From assembly GCA_044227805.1 (NCBI GenBank), contig JBGAWA010000014.1, forward strand, positions 1-48,872: 48,872 bases of DNA. Reading direction: 5' to 3'. Below are positions 36,442 through 44,856 of this stretch, piece by piece. The notes beneath the pieces are model-generated. The model searched no databases and was not told the DNA's origin. It worked only from the letters and a program-made list of their open reading frames with translations. The stretch comes from JACCZZ01 sp044227805. GTDB taxonomy: Bacteria; Bacteroidota; Bacteroidia; Chitinophagales; UBA10324. Made by a program: the position numbers and the translations under genes. Each line of letters begins with the position of its first letter. Positions within the stretch are counted from its first letter, which is position 1.

Positions 36442-37598
36442 CAGGTGATAACCGGTTGAAGCATGGCAGTTTCTATCGTAATGCCAGGGCCAAAACCTGC
36501 GGCGAAAACCCTTTCTTTCTTCTTCCAGCGAAGCTTTTCCTGCATGATCAGTTTTAAAACAAATGCAATGGTAGGCGACGACATATTGCCAAAGTTTCTT
36601 AACACTGTATACGATTCCTGAAGATCCGCATTGGTCAACTTCATGCCACTGCGTGCTGCTTCCAATATTTTACGTCCACCGGGATGGATTGCCCAATGAG
36701 TCACCATTGATCGCTTATTGCCGTAATGCAGTAATGCGTCCTCCACCATTTCGAAAGCATGCTCCTCGATAAGCTGAGGCACCAATGCATCTAATCCCAT
36801 CAGAAACCCGGTCTCAGCCGGTTTCCAGGTCATCATTGCCGCTCCTTCATGAATGACCCTGGAAAAAAATCCATGGAGCCTGAGGGCCGGCATAGAATGA
36901 TGCCTGATTTTTTTGCTTGACGTGATCAGCATAGCGGCAGCACCGTCAGCGAACAAAGAATTGACTACCATGTTCTGATTGTCCATTTTGGGTTGAAAAT
37001 GCAATGAACACAATTCCACCATGACAATCATAACCATTGCTCTTTCATCCGAACGACAAATGGCATCAGCCATCTTCAAGGCATGAAAGGCAGCATAGCA
37101 ACCCATAAAATTTACACTTGTGCGCTGCACTTCATCAGGCAGCGCCAATTCCTTCATAAGTTGCAGATCAAGTCCAGGCGCCGACATTCCAGTGCAGCTT
37201 ACTGTGATAAGGTGTGTGACAGGCAGGAGCTTCTTTGCCAGTGCGGAATCTATTGCCCGCAAGCATTCTCTTACGGCATTGACTGCAAGCTTAGCTGCCT
37301 CCTGGTGATAGATTCCCATCCGGCTGCTAAGCAGCGGATTCTGCTGCGGCGTATCAAATAAATACTGATGGTAACCGCCTGCCATAAAATCAGGAAGCAC
37401 ACTATACCTGAAGTCAATCCCACTCTTTTGATATATTATACCAAGCCGGCGCGACGTTTCTTCATCGGTGCCGTAATAGCGACTCATAAAATTTGCAATC
37501 NNNNNNNNNNNNNNNATCTCCTGCTGCCGGTAACGATATTCGGGTACCGCCGTGCCAATCGCTACAATCAAACTTCCGTTTTCTTTTTTCTTCTTCAT
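36441..37598 (-). CDS. Type III polyketide synthase (chalcone/stilbene synthase family), with a 15-N gap
   Basis: The 385-residue frame includes six codons touched by Ns (37501-37515, residues 28-33). The catalytic triad is visible: C135 in 'VSCTGMSAPG', H305 in 'HWAIHPGG' and N338 in 'NFGNMSSPT'. 'FADGAAAMLI' and the C-terminal 'GFGPGITIE' are family features. Type III PKSs condense malonyl-CoA on an acyl-CoA starter to make resorcinols, pyrones or phloroglucinols. It is the first gene of a four-gene unit with methyltransferase, oxidoreductase and UbiA. A possible promoter (TAGCTTGC at 37619-37612, TTG about 18 nt further up) leaves a leader of under 10 nt. Confidence 0.9.
   Translation of the reverse strand: MKKKKENGSLIVAIGTAVPEYRYRQQEXXXXXXIANFMSRYYGTDEETSRRLGIIYQKSGIDFRYSVLPDFMAGGYHQYLFDTPQQNPLLSSRMGIYHQEAAKLAVNAVRECLRAIDSALAKKLLPVTHLITVSCTGMSAPGLDLQLMKELALPDEVQRTSVNFMGCYAAFHALKMADAICRSDERAMVMIVMVELCSLHFQPKMDNQNMVVNSLFADGAAAMLITSSKKIRHHSMPALRLHGFFSRVIHEGAAMMTWKPAETGFLMGLDALVPQLIEEHAFEMVEDALLHYGNKRSMVTHWAIHPGGRKILEAARSGMKLTNADLQESYTVLRNFGNMSSPTIAFVLKLIMQEKLRWKKKERVFAAGFGPGITIETAMLQPVIT
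37501..37515. other. Assembly gap of 15 N inside the PKS gene
   Basis: The Ns lie in a frame that continues correctly on both sides, so the gap length is either exact or happens to be a multiple of three. Flanking residues read 'RYRQQE' and 'IANFMSRYYG'. Confidence 0.99.
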
Positions 37599-37935
37599 GT
37601 GCTTTCAGAAGGCAAGCTATAAAAAAGTGGTGAGCAACAAGACCCTTTCCACAATTGCTTCACTTTATTACCAATGCCGCCTTCCGTATAAAGAAAAAAT
37701 TGCCTGCAAACGAACTCAGTTACAGGATCCTCCAATGCACCATTACCACAACAATTCCGTAAGCGAAATCTGAGCTTTTCTGCTCAACCTGACATGCGAC
37801 AGTACAAAATCTGCATTTCATTTACATGACGATTCATATATGCGCGCTGACATCCATCATGTTGTTTTGATGAAGCATTTTTCAATTGAAAAAACAGGAT
37901 TAAATTTATGCTTAACAGATCATCAAACTGGAAAC
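37599..37935. other. Divergent intergenic region between the PKS and msrB genes
   Basis: No coding frame or RNA was recognised. It should hold the promoters of both flanking genes. Only a near-consensus minus-strand -7 (37612-37619) was seen on the PKS side. Confidence 0.4.
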
Positions 37936-38328
37936 ATGAAAAAGAAAACCCCTGAAGAATGGAAAGTTGAACTTGACCCGGAAAGCTATTATGTGATGCG
38001 GGAAAAAGGCACAGAACGCCCGTTTACCGGTAAATACAATAATCACAATGAGGCAGGAACCTATGTTTGCAAAGGCTGCGGGGCTCCCCTCTTTTCATCA
38101 TTTACAAAATATGATGCTGGCTGTGGTTGGCCCAGCTTTTTTAGTGCTTTGGACAATGGAATGATCGTAACCAATACAGATTACAGTCATGGTATGATAA
38201 GAAAAGAAATTACCTGTGCTAACTGTGGTGGTCACCTTGGTCATCTGTTCGACGATGGCCCTAATCCAACAGGCATGAGATACTGCGTGAATTCACTTTC
38301 ACTGAACTTCAAAAAAGAAGAAGAGTAA
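37936..38328 (+). CDS. msrB: Peptide-methionine (R)-S-oxide reductase MsrB
   Basis: MsrB repairs methionine-R-sulfoxide. The ATG at 37936 (MKKKTPEEW) gives the usual 130-residue form; the 32-codon upstream extension is not family-like. The zinc cysteines are C45/C48 ('CKGCG') and C94/C97 ('CANCGGHLGH'). The catalytic Cys is C117 in 'RYCVNSLSL', with a resolving-type C63 in 'GCGWPSF'. It has no signal peptide. It converges with the HMA-domain gene, 63 bp apart. Confidence 0.94.
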   Translation: MKKKTPEEWKVELDPESYYVMREKGTERPFTGKYNNHNEAGTYVCKGCGAPLFSSFTKYDAGCGWPSFFSALDNGMIVTNTDYSHGMIRKEITCANCGGHLGHLFDDGPNPTGMRYCVNSLSLNFKKEEE

Positions 38329-38391
38329 GCAGGCCGGAAGCATATCTCTATACCTCCGACCTGCTGCGCTGTAACATTGAAACGCCGGCGA

Positions 38392-38760
38392 TCAGTGCTT
38401 CTCAGCGTCTTTCTTGCAACACATTGGCAAAGCCTGGTAAGATGCGGCATCCGCTTTCACCTCATCTGCATCATAACCACTTTTTGCTACTGCTGCCTTA
38501 ATTGCTTCAGGCGTTGTTTTTCCTACAGTGTATTCAACCATCAGCTTTTTGTCGGATAGGTTAAGTTCTGCTTGTTTTATGCCTTTCAAATCTTTCACTG
38601 CAGATTCGATCCGCTCTTTGCATTCACCACAAACCGCTGATGTTTGAATGTAAATAATTTCAGTTTTCTTTTTTGCATCATCCGCCATGATGAGGGATGG
38701 TAATAACAGCAATAAAAATAATGGGGCAATAATTTTGAAATTTTTCATTTTGATTTTCAT
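38392..38760 (-). CDS. Exported heavy-metal-associated (HMA) domain protein
   Basis: The 122-residue protein begins at ATG 38760 or at the in-frame ATG four codons later (38748). A signal peptide ends around 'SLIMADD'. The HMA fold follows, with its metal motif 'SAVCGECKERIE' (CxxC) and 'AVAKSGYDADEV'. The tail 'LPMCCKKDAEKH' adds a CC pair. HMA domains bind Cu(I) or similar soft metals; a periplasmic, export-type HMA protein downstream of a TonB receptor suggests metal capture or delivery. It lies 57 bp downstream of the receptor gene on the same strand. Confidence 0.87.
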   Translation of the reverse strand: MKIKMKNFKIIAPLFLLLLLPSLIMADDAKKKTEIIYIQTSAVCGECKERIESAVKDLKGIKQAELNLSDKKLMVEYTVGKTTPEAIKAAVAKSGYDADEVKADAASYQALPMCCKKDAEKH

Positions 38761-38817
38761 TTTTAAAGGTTAGAAAAAGCACTGCTAAATTAAGGTAATT
38801 GGATACTAAAAAAGCTG

Positions 38818-40992
38818 TTACTTGATGGCGAACCGCATGCCTGCATAAATAGTTCTGCCAGTTATCGGTCCCCAAACAATCGATGAATCGAAATAGGGCC
38901 CAAATGGATCATCAGCCGCAATAATTCTGTCGTTTTGAACATAGTTACCAAGGTTCTCACCTCCCACATAAAACTCCCATGACCTGATCAGGTAAGAAAC
39001 CTGACCCAGCAAGCGAAAATAGGAAGGTGAAGATTCTGGTACCTGATAGATATCGGGATTTGATTGTGTGTCTGGCAATCGCTGCACTCCCACCCATTGT
39101 GTGGTGGAACTGATCTCCCAATGCTTGTCGCGCGATTTGTAAGTTACCGTGAGTAAGGCTCTCTGCTTTGGCACTAACGGAACAAGCTTCAGCTCATCTC
39201 CATAAGTTTGTTTTACATCATAAAACTTGAATCCCAATCGGGTATTGAATCCGCGAAACCATTCATAACTTATGTCAGCCTGCAGGCTGTTAGAAAAGGA
39301 TGCACCGGTCAGATTATAAAAATAAACTTTTGACGGATCGGTGTCAACATCCACAATGACCTCGTTGGTGAAATCAGTTCTGTAGAGATCTAAGCTAAAA
39401 GTTCCTTCATGCCTCCCGGCAAAAAACTGCTGTGTAAAATTTAAACCATAATTCCAGGCCCGTTCCGGTTTTAGTGCATCCAAAATTATCCACTCTCTTG
39501 AGCTGGCCATATAGGCAGCGTTCTCAGCAAAAATGTTTGCTATGCGTAATCCGTTGCCTACAGATGCACGCAAGGTGGAAGCAGGCCCGATGTTATACCT
39601 GGTGTGAAGACGGCCTGTAAAGAAGAGACCTGCCTCATTGTGTAAATCAGCACGCAATCCTGCGATCACACTGAGTTTTTTCAAATTGTCATAAGTGTAT
39701 TCAAAAAAAACGCCCGGAACGGATTCGCTTCTTTTTATAGCCATTGAATCAAAAGCCTCATCGTACTTATCAAAAAGATAGCTCAACCCGGCTTTGTATT
39801 TATGCATCGAATTATCGATAATCGACAGAAAAATGAGGTTTGCGTACAGTGATTGTTCCATTCCATCATAAGCTCGCAGACCATAGTATGCATCCTGGTC
39901 ATGATAAATAGCGGAGAGCTGCAAACCAATACTTTGAAATTCATTTGCTGGGAAACCATAGCTTGTTTTTGCAAACAACTCCACCCTGTTGGTATTTACA
40001 CCGAGGCCATAAGCTTTGTCTGTCAGTTTATCCGTTGCCGGATCAAATTTCATCGTCCCGCCGGTTCTGTCATCATAGAGAAATTTAACACCAAACATAG
40101 ATTCCACACGGTTGCCAGATTCATATTTCCATCGGTCAATGAGAGAAATTGTTGTGTTGGCAGGAAGATCACGGAAGCCATCTTCATTCTCATCCATCTT
40201 TTGCTGCATGGTGCTGGCATGGATCAAAAACATATCCTTCCATTTCCCAGTCAGCTTTTGTGCGGAATGTATATTGGCTTCAAAACGTTGTTCTGTATTT
40301 CCGTAAATGTTTGCATAGAAGCTTTCACTTTTTTCTGGCTTTTTGAGCTCTACATCAATCTGACCGGTAATGGATTCATATCCATTTGCAACACTTCCAG
40401 CGCCCTTATTCAGATTGATGGATTCGATCCATGGTCCGGGTATATAATTCAAACCATAAGTGATCCCCAAACCACGAACGGTGGGCAACACATCAGTAAG
40501 CAATTGCGCGTATTTACCTGATAATCCAAGCATCTGAATCTGGCGGGCACCGGTTACGGCATCTGAGAAAGAAACATCAACGGTAGGATTCGATTCAAAA
40601 CTTTCTGAGAGGTTGCAGCAGGCATTATTCTTTAATTCTCCTGAGGTTATCACCTCTGTTTTTAGTGTTTTCAGGGAAGAAATATATGAATCTGCAGTGC
40701 TTCCATTCACCTCCACTTCCGATAAGACAAGCACTTTTTTCAGTATCACCTTGATGTCGGTACCTGCTGCTTTCAATGTATCCGTGAAGTATCCTGTGTA
40801 AGAAATTACCAGTTTTCTGGCGGTTGAATCTGCATTAAACAAGCGGAACTTCCCGGATGCATCCGTTGAAGTGCCATTGCCTGTTCCAGCCAGCACTACA
40901 TTGGCATCCTGCAATGGTATTTCTATTCCTTTTTCATTGAGTTCGACTACAGTGCCGGAGATTTCCTGTGCCTGAAGGGCTATGAAGATCAA
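38818..40992 (-). CDS. TonB-dependent outer-membrane receptor, probably metal-related
   Basis: The 724-residue frame begins at TTG (40992); no ATG exists between it and an upstream in-frame stop. Upstream codons encode Ser-Leu-Arg-Phe-Leu-Thr-Phe, a truncated-looking signal peptide. A carboxypeptidase-like domain (about 10-80: 'GTVVELNEKGIEIPLQDANVVLAGTGNGTSTDASGKF') is followed by the plug ('VTGARQIQMLGLSGKYAQLLTDVLPTVRGLG') and a beta-barrel ending 'YAGMRFAIK'. 'NNACCNLSESFE' at the plug start is a Cys pair seen in receptors next to HMA genes (memory). The HMA gene is immediately downstream and a broken CC-rich gene upstream. The ligand is probably a copper or other metal complex. Confidence 0.86.
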   Translation of the reverse strand: MIFIALQAQEISGTVVELNEKGIEIPLQDANVVLAGTGNGTSTDASGKFRLFNADSTARKLVISYTGYFTDTLKAAGTDIKVILKKVLVLSEVEVNGSTADSYISSLKTLKTEVITSGELKNNACCNLSESFESNPTVDVSFSDAVTGARQIQMLGLSGKYAQLLTDVLPTVRGLGITYGLNYIPGPWIESINLNKGAGSVANGYESITGQIDVELKKPEKSESFYANIYGNTEQRFEANIHSAQKLTGKWKDMFLIHASTMQQKMDENEDGFRDLPANTTISLIDRWKYESGNRVESMFGVKFLYDDRTGGTMKFDPATDKLTDKAYGLGVNTNRVELFAKTSYGFPANEFQSIGLQLSAIYHDQDAYYGLRAYDGMEQSLYANLIFLSIIDNSMHKYKAGLSYLFDKYDEAFDSMAIKRSESVPGVFFEYTYDNLKKLSVIAGLRADLHNEAGLFFTGRLHTRYNIGPASTLRASVGNGLRIANIFAENAAYMASSREWIILDALKPERAWNYGLNFTQQFFAGRHEGTFSLDLYRTDFTNEVIVDVDTDPSKVYFYNLTGASFSNSLQADISYEWFRGFNTRLGFKFYDVKQTYGDELKLVPLVPKQRALLTVTYKSRDKHWEISSTTQWVGVQRLPDTQSNPDIYQVPESSPSYFRLLGQVSYLIRSWEFYVGGENLGNYVQNDRIIAADDPFGPYFDSSIVWGPITGRTIYAGMRFAIK

Positions 40993-41135
40993 AAACGTTA
41001 AAAAACGTAGCGATTATAATTAATACGATTTCGTTTTATAGCTCGCGCAAAAAAGCTGCAGCCGCGCTGGCTATGCTCAGCCGGCAACAATCATTAAACG
41101 AAATCAAATACGGAAAGACATATCAGGAGAGCGGC

Positions 41136-41452
41136 TCAACAGGTAATCTCGGCGGGCCATAGTCCTGAACCGCACACATAGCTAAACCATTTAAATACGG
41201 CAAACGATAAAGTACGGTGAAGAGTAGCAACAGGCGAATCACTGATAATTTTCATACACTGAGAAGAGGCGGCTAGAAAATCATCGTTAATCTTTAACAA
41301 CTTCGAATGCTTCTCACAGCATCCGCGATCAGCTGAACTACAACAGGATTTATTAGCCGCATCACCTTTTTACAATGATAGGAACACAGCAATCACTCCT
41401 ATTGTTGAGAAAGAGAAGTGGATAAAATAAAGATGGAAATGGCTTGCTTCAT
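41136..41452 (-). pseudogene. Frameshifted small Cys-rich exported protein gene upstream of the TonB receptor
   Basis: No single frame covers it, but pieces of three frames fit one product. From ATG 41452 the frame reads MKQAISIFILSTSLS, a signal-peptide start. Then 'IGVIAV', 'YHCKK' and finally an open 75-codon stretch from 41363 to the TGA at 41136. That stretch contains 'KSCC', 'DRGCCEKHSKLLKINDDFLAAS' and a hydrophobic C-terminal segment. Small exported proteins with HYC, CC and CC-H/K blocks commonly sit beside TonB/HMA genes in Bacteroidota (recalled, not searched). At least three small indels are needed to join the pieces. It supports a three-gene metal operon with the receptor and HMA protein. 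Confidence 0.5.
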
Positions 41453-41578
41453 GTATGTAATACAAGGCAAAGTACAACATTTCGATTCAAGTTTTAAAAT
41501 TCATGTTAATCGTTGGAACGTGGATGACTGACAGATATGCCTTCAATATTCCTAACCGCTTACGATCAGATTATAAGA

Positions 41579-43207
41579 CTATTTTCTCATTTCCTTAAAT
41601 GCATTGATCAGGCCATTCGTGGACGAGTCGTGTGATGTCACCACTGAATCATCTGCTAATTCAGGCAGGATTTTATTTGCCAGTTGCTTGCCTAGTTCAA
41701 CTCCCCATTGATCGAAACTGAAAATATTCCAGATCACACCCTGCACAAAAATTTTATGCTCATATAAAGCGATGAGCTGCCCAAGAGTAAAGGGGTGATT
41801 TTTTTTACCAGGAATGAATTGGTTGGCCTGTTACCTTCAAATACTTTGAAAGGAATCAGTGAAGCACGGCGATGCCATCCCATATCAGACAGATCCACTG
41901 CCACTTCGGTTGCTGTTTTTCCATTCATCAGCGCTTCTGTCTGTGCAAAGTAATTGGATAACAATTTTGTATGATGATCACCAATCTGGTTGTGACTGAT
42001 GGCAGGCGCTATAAAATCGCATGGAACCAAAAACGTTCCCTGGTGAATCAACTGGTAAAAAGCATGTCCATTGTGTGCCCAACTCCCCAAATAACCGGAG
42101 CCGGTTCCAGCCTGCGCCAATTTCCGTTCATCAACCTGCTTGCCATTGCTCTCCATATTTCCTTGTTGAAAATATGCTGCGAAGCGATGCAGCATTGATC
42201 ATATAGGCGAGATCGCTGCTCGCTGTACGCCATGAAAATTGACATACCAGATGCCGAGCAAAGCCATGATCACCGGAATATTCACCTCCAGGTCTGCATG
42301 CTGAAAGTGCTCGTCCGCTTTATGCGCTCCTTTCAATGCTTTGCTCAAAATTTTCGCAAGCCAACCGTCAGGGCTATAGACAAACCTATGGCACTCCATA
42401 AACTGTATCGTCCACCTACCCAATCCCAGAACTCAAACATGTTTTCCGGCGCTATACCAAGATTTACCACTTCTTTCAGGTTGGTGGAAAGAGCGGCAAA
42501 ATGCAAAGCCACATGCGATTGATCTTTTGCGTGGCGAAGAAACCAATCCCTGGCGGTCAGGGCATTGGTCATGGTCTCTGGTGGTGAATGTTTTAGCTAC
42601 CAGAAAAAGCGTTTCATCAGGTGTTATCTTCTTCAGTGTCTCAGCGATATGTGTCGCATCTACATTTGAAACGAAGGTTTCGTTACGCCTTCCAGTTTGT
42701 AAGGACGCAGGCTTCTGTTACCATCACCGGTCCCAGGTCGCTTCCGCCAATTCCGATATTTACAATGTAACGGATTCTTTTGCCTGTATATCCTTTCCAT
42801 TCACCATTAATCTTATGGCAGAATATTTTCATCTGCTCAAGACCCGATGTACAGCCGGCATCGCATTATTACCTTCTGTGAAAACAGGATTGCCAAAAAT
42901 TCCTTAATGCAGTATGGAGCACAGCGCGCGTTTCTCCGTTTCATTGATTCTTTCACCACTGAACATAGCAGCAATGGCTTCCCGGATCTTACATTCGCCA
43001 GCAAGTTGAAATAACAGTCTAAGTGTTTTATCAATTATGAGGTTTTTAGAATAATCGAATAAAATATCATCCAGCCGGATAGAAAATTTCCTAAACCGGT
43101 CATTGTCCTCCACAAACATGGACTTCAGTGAGAGAGTTTCATTTCCAGCAATGCTCTTTCAATGCACTCCAGGCTTGCGTTTCAGCAGGATTATTTTTAG
43201 GGAACAT
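41579..43207 (-). pseudogene. pgi: Glucose-6-phosphate isomerase gene broken by many frameshifts
   Basis: Pgi interconverts glucose-6-P and fructose-6-P in glycolysis. The start ATG is at 43207 and the stop TAG at 41579. Family segments appear in order but in changing frames: 'NPAETQAWSALKEH', 'MFVEDNDRFRKFS', 'MFSGERINETEKRA', 'AMPAVHRVL', 'IVNIGIGGSDLGPVMVTEA', 'MTNALTARDWF', 'FWDWVGGRYSLWSAIGLSIAL' (signature 1), 'PCDFIAPAISHNQIG', 'LIALYEHKIFVQGVIWNIFSFDQWGVELGKQLA' (signature 2, split by me only at its ends) and 'LINAFKEMRK'. I count at least eight indels, some in homopolymers (an extra T near 42898), others not. Amino-acid substitutions are few, which is more like sequencing error than long decay. 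Confidence 0.85.
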
Positions 43208-43275
43208 CACTACAATTTAATTTTCAAAGTAAAAGATTGTCTTTGAGTTAAGATTATTCAATGGCTTCTCCGTTT

Positions 43276-43283
43276 TATTTTTG
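43276..43283 (+). promoter_or_regulatory. Possible -7 box for the glycosidase-like lipoprotein gene
   Basis: TATTTTTG matches TANNTTTG and would give a leader of about 100 nt before the ATG at 43388. A -33 element at the right spacing was not found. Confidence 0.3.
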
Positions 43284-43387
43284 AGGACGGAGTGATAATA
43301 ATTCATCAAAATTCACCCTCAACTGGAAAACATACTCTAATGCAACTGTCAGCCGGATACGTAACTTTGAAGGAGAAGGAACCTCAC

Positions 43388-44827
43388 ATGAAAAGCATTT
43401 TCACTATTATCATGAGTTTGCTGTTTTTATCCGTCTCTTGCAACGGCAGTAGTCAGCAGCATGCAGGCTTGACAGGTGGAACTGTTGAAAGTGTTGTTTC
43501 ATTGGATGCACTGATTATTACAGATTCAAAGAAAGAGCTAAACAGGCGAATTTGGACGTTTTCAACATCCGACATTTTTTACCGGAAAGGCTTCGCCGCA
43601 TTTGATGTTACACAAGAAGAATATGTGGATATCATCCGCGAACTTCACCCGTATGCTGTTGCATTTCCCGAAGGTAAAACCAGTGACTGGTCGCGTCAGG
43701 TTATAGGTGATACGACCATTTTGGGAGGAAGAGGAAACGGGTATAACATTCCTTCCTGGGTGCCAACCGACATCCTGCAGGGAATGAGTTCGCACAAGTT
43801 TTACCTTACTGGCCAGTCATACGATTTCTTCAATGCATATGTAAAAATGTTACATGAAATACCTTCCCATGGATATGTATTGGGGAATATTATGACCGGC
43901 ACCTGTGCAGAAGTAATATGGATGATCAGCCGTACACATCCTGAGTATGTTCAACTGGGTCTTGAACAAATGCGGGCCGAAGCTTACTCGCAATACTGGA
44001 AGAAGGATCCAGGCAGATACAAAGAAAAATTTAACCGTTGGGCTGATTCTATAAGAGCCATTTTCCCTCATGTAAAGATTATTGCTGATGTGCCACCGTC
44101 TCATTCCGGTCTTGCCTCAGACCGGGAGTGGATTCAGGAACTGCAGGCTGGACTGCGAGCTGATGGCATACGTGATTATTGGCATCTTCACTGGATGAGC
44201 AACGGACAATTCACGGGCGATATTAAAAAAGATCAACCCGTCATGGATGAAATTTTCACAAACACCCTCCCGGCATTGATCGAAAAAAACAAGAAAAATT
44301 TTCCGGGAAAAGAGCTGGTTGTTGATCAATGGAGTGTATCGCTGACAGGTGATGGTGGCAGGAATCCGTACAAACGGACTTTTTTTGGTACCAGTTATAT
44401 ACCGCGTATGGTGCATTTCATGATTGAGTATAACCGTGATCACAACAATGCCATTGCCTCAGCGAAATATGAAAATCTGAAGCAACTGATCGGCAATAAA
44501 GGTATCAACAGCATGGAGTATGAGGTTGCACATATCATGTCGCAATTATTTACGGAGCCGGCAACTGTCCTTACCATTAATAATCAATCAGCAGGCATTG
44601 AAGTAACAGGAGTCAAAGTAAATAGCCGGTACAAACTCATTGTTTTCAATTACACCGGAAATTCAATTCAACTTCCGAAACAAATCAATTGTGATCAAAA
44701 GCTTTTAAAAATTCATGTTGGCGAGGCCATAAGCAGTCCTGGTATAGCTTCGACAGACTGGGAAATTTATTCGACACAAACGGAAGCAAAACCCTATTCA
44801 ATATTATATTTAGAGCTTGCTGAATAG
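43388..44827 (+). CDS. Lipoprotein with a clan A glycosidase-like fold
   Basis: The ATG at 43388 starts a lipoprotein signal ('IIMSLLFLSVSC', Cys at 17), giving 479 residues; the longer frame from 43292 would bury it. The body resembles a TIM-barrel glycosidase followed by a small C-terminal beta-domain ('ITGVKVNSRYKLIVFNYTGNSIQL'-like). 'TGTCAEVIWMISRTHPEYVQLGLEQM' resembles the acid/base strand 'YVELGNE' of clan A enzymes, and 'GKELVVDQWSVSL' resembles the nucleophile strand 'xxTEWxV' but with Gln where Glu is expected. If that alignment is right, the nucleophile is missing. The fold assignment is by eye. It converges with the ABC transporter gene (29 bp apart) and diverges from pgi. Confidence 0.5.
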   Translation: MKSIFTIIMSLLFLSVSCNGSSQQHAGLTGGTVESVVSLDALIITDSKKELNRRIWTFSTSDIFYRKGFAAFDVTQEEYVDIIRELHPYAVAFPEGKTSDWSRQVIGDTTILGGRGNGYNIPSWVPTDILQGMSSHKFYLTGQSYDFFNAYVKMLHEIPSHGYVLGNIMTGTCAEVIWMISRTHPEYVQLGLEQMRAEAYSQYWKKDPGRYKEKFNRWADSIRAIFPHVKIIADVPPSHSGLASDREWIQELQAGLRADGIRDYWHLHWMSNGQFTGDIKKDQPVMDEIFTNTLPALIEKNKKNFPGKELVVDQWSVSLTGDGGRNPYKRTFFGTSYIPRMVHFMIEYNRDHNNAIASAKYENLKQLIGNKGINSMEYEVAHIMSQLFTEPATVLTINNQSAGIEVTGVKVNSRYKLIVFNYTGNSIQLPKQINCDQKLLKIHVGEAISSPGIASTDWEIYSTQTEAKPYSILYLELAE

Positions 44828-44856
44828 AAAAAAATAAGGCTTCCACACCGAGGTGA

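Noticed and set aside
39853..40521. Open frame of 222 codons on the plus strand
   Set aside because: It lies entirely antisense to the TonB receptor, has no family features, and the receptor frame is clearly coding.
40993..41578. Treating this stretch as empty intergenic DNA
   Set aside because: Reading all three minus-strand frames showed a consistent Cys-rich product, now listed as a broken gene at 41136-41452.
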